Shown here piece after piece: positions 5,228 to 6,831 of a stretch of DNA of 6,831 nt; position 1 is the first letter of the stretch; each line of letters begins with the position of its first letter. Below the pieces are notes generated by a model that did not search any database, was not told where the DNA came from, and saw only the letters and a list, made by a program, of their open reading frames with translations. The DNA is from Gemmatimonadota bacterium (GTDB lineage Bacteria > Latescibacterota > UBA2968 > UBA8231). The stretch is from positions 1 to 6,831 of the forward strand of contig VXZF01000538.1 of NCBI GenBank assembly GCA_009845645.1, in the 5' to 3' direction. The translations under genes were made by a program, and so were the position numbers.

Positions 5228-6831
5228 ATGCCAACGAGTATTTTTGCCCTTGCTTGCGCCCTCGTCTTTTGCGGGCTAGCAGGGCCAGCGAGTGCCCAGA
5301 GCTTGGAAAGCCTGATCAAGTTGGGCGAAGAAGAAGTCAAACTACAGCCCCTTTCCGCGTCCGACCTACCGGCCCTAAATCAGGATTTGACCTCCGGTAA
5401 GGCGAGCCTACCCAGCGGTTTAAGCGCGGACAAGACGCGCATCGGTCAGGATCGCGATATAGACCCGGACACATATATCGTCGGCCCCAACGACGTATTG
5501 CAACTCTACATCTGGGGCGAATTTGACCAGCCCTATACCTTGCAGGTCAATCCAGAGGGCAATGTCCTCATCCCCACCGTCGGCTCGTTTCACATTTCGG
5601 GTCTATCGCTGACCGCGACCAAAGAGCGCCTCTCGACCGCAGTCCAAAACAAATATCCTAACGTGGGCATCAGTATCTCCCTTGTGAGTATGCGCTTCTT
5701 CACCGCGTACGTCACCGGCGCAGTGCTGAACGAGGGCAGCTTCACCATCTATCCGACTACGCGGGTTTTAGATATAATCAAACAGGCTGGCGGCTTTGAG
5801 GACCGATTGCAACGGGTCGCGTTGCAGGACCAAGATGCCGGTGAAGCCACTAACCGCAACACAGGCCGACGCTCCATCCAACTGATCCACCGCGACGGCA
5901 CCAGCGAGCGCGTGGATCTCGACATGTTCCTCGCCACCGGTGACCTCGCTCACAATCCCTACGTACGCATGGGCGACGTGGTCCACGTCTCGTTTCGCAA
6001 GCATTCGGTGTCCATCTTCGGCGCGGTCAACCAAGAGGGCGAATACGAGTTCCTACCTGGGGACACCCTCGGCGACCTCGTAACATTGGCCAAGGGCTTG
6101 AACCGCTCCAAACCGATGATCAGCGCCGAACTCTGGCGCTTTCAGGAGGGAACCGATCAGGCCGAAGTCATTGAGCTAGGCGGTGCCAAAGAGGCGCTGG
6201 AGGAACTGGACTACGAGACCATCCGCCACATTGAACTGCGCCCCAACGACGCGATCTTTATCCGCACGCAATCGCTGTGGCAGTCCACGCACACGGTCGT
6301 GATCTCTGGCGAGGTCAGGTTCCAAGGCCGTTACCGCATCGAACCCGGAGTTACCCGCATCAAGGACATGGTGGTCGCGGCCGGCGGCCTCACCGATGAG
6401 GCGTCTCTCATCGGTGCCCGAGTGATCCGCACCAAGGTACGGGCCGAGAAAGACCCGCAGCTAGAGCAGCTAAAGAGACAGAGCGAGGTGGCGGGCCTCA
6501 CCGACATGAACATCGAGGATCGGGCTTATCTCAAGACCAAAACCCGCGAGGAAAAGGGGCGGGTCGCTGTCGATTTCGAGCGGTTGTTTGTCGATGGCGA
6601 CGAGCAGCAGAACATCTTGCTCGCCAACGGCGATGTGATCTTTTTCCCCATGCAGCGGCACACCATCAACGTCAGTGGCCAAGTGCAGCGAGCCGGGCTG
6701 ATCGACTACGAGCCAGGCCGCAAAGTGCGCTACTACATAACCAAGGCCGGCGGGTACTTGTACGACGCCGACAAACGCAATGCCCGCCTAGTCCGAGCGC
6801 GCACGGGCGTCCGCGAGAAACTCAAAGACAA
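5228..6831 (+). CDS. Wza-like polysaccharide export protein with four SLBB repeats (3' end outside window)
   Basis: The frame is open to the right edge: 534 visible residues plus two bases. Residues 1-23 form a signal peptide with cleavage likely after 'PASA' (Ala23/Gln24), so the protein is exported; the n-region has no Lys or Arg, which is unusual, and no lipobox is seen. A variable linker precedes the Poly_export domain (about 80-155), with 'YIVGPNDVLQLYIWGE' and 'NPEGNVLIPTVG' as its signature. Four SLBB units follow: from about 158 ('AYVTGAVLNEGSF'), 260 ('VSIFGAVNQEGEYEF'), 357 ('VVISGEVRFQGRYRI') and 479 ('INVSGQVQRAGLIDYEPG'), each with the V-x-G-x-V-x-x-x-G pattern and an A-G-G or A-K-G turn about 25 residues on. 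Wza-type proteins form the outer-membrane or periplasmic channel for capsule or exopolysaccharide. With more SLBB units than Wza itself, this is a large variant. It may start a new polysaccharide cluster to the right. Confidence 0.87.
   Translation, partial: MPTSIFALACALVFCGLAGPASAQSLESLIKLGEEEVKLQPLSASDLPALNQDLTSGKASLPSGLSADKTRIGQDRDIDPDTYIVGPNDVLQLYIWGEFDQPYTLQVNPEGNVLIPTVGSFHISGLSLTATKERLSTAVQNKYPNVGISISLVSMRFFTAYVTGAVLNEGSFTIYPTTRVLDIIKQAGGFEDRLQRVALQDQDAGEATNRNTGRRSIQLIHRDGTSERVDLDMFLATGDLAHNPYVRMGDVVHVSFRKHSVSIFGAVNQEGEYEFLPGDTLGDLVTLAKGLNRSKPMISAELWRFQEGTDQAEVIELGGAKEALEELDYETIRHIELRPNDAIFIRTQSLWQSTHTVVISGEVRFQGRYRIEPGVTRIKDMVVAAGGLTDEASLIGARVIRTKVRAEKDPQLEQLKRQSEVAGLTDMNIEDRAYLKTKTREEKGRVAVDFERLFVDGDEQQNILLANGDVIFFPMQRHTINVSGQVQRAGLIDYEPGRKVRYYITKAGGYLYDADKRNARLVRARTGVREKLKD

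Overview
The window is a GC-rich bacterial segment in which every supported gene lies on the + strand and the genes are almost gapless: four are joined by ATGA overlaps, zero-gap or 1-nt junctions, and the rest by gaps of 4, 7 and 55 nt. It reads as one operon-like block. A secreted polysaccharide-export protein with SLBB domains at the right end points to a Gram-negative envelope. The taxon cannot be fixed from this sequence; the mix of families looks like an uncultured phylum-level lineage rather than a model proteobacterium, but that is an impression only.

Layout: (1) the 3' end of a protein carrying a PA-IL (LecA)-like beta-sandwich domain; (2) an aminoglycoside-phosphotransferase-fold kinase with unusual catalytic motifs; (3) a small DUF5069-family gene interrupted by one in-frame TGA; (4) an FNR-type FAD/NAD(P) oxidoreductase starting 1 nt after gene 3; (5) a family 2 glycosyltransferase with two C-terminal membrane helices; (6) a short-type ArgC; (7) a TatD-family metal-dependent hydrolase; (8) a Wza-like polysaccharide export protein with a signal peptide, a Poly_export domain and four SLBB repeats, running off the right edge.

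The most important observation is gene 3. The TGA at 1486-1488 falls exactly where DUF5069 proteins normally have cysteine (the family's 'GDY-x-x-CP' segment), the same frame stays open and DUF5069-like for 42 more codons to a TAG at 1615-1617, and immediately after the TGA there is a two-tier hairpin (7-bp perfect upper stem, 4-nt loop containing GG, 6-bp lower stem) with the geometry of a bacterial SECIS element. TGA is used as an ordinary stop by four other genes here, so a general code change is excluded. I therefore read gene 3 as a selenocysteine-containing DUF5069 protein of 88 residues, Sec46, with no other Cys or Sec. A conventional annotation would truncate it at 45 residues or miss it.

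Functionally, genes 5 and 8 suggest cell-surface polysaccharide synthesis and export, and the PA-IL-like protein may bind sugars. Genes 3 and 4 may form a redox pair, since a single Sec protein abuts a flavin reductase; this is inference. ArgC and TatD are housekeeping-type genes carried in the same transcription unit.
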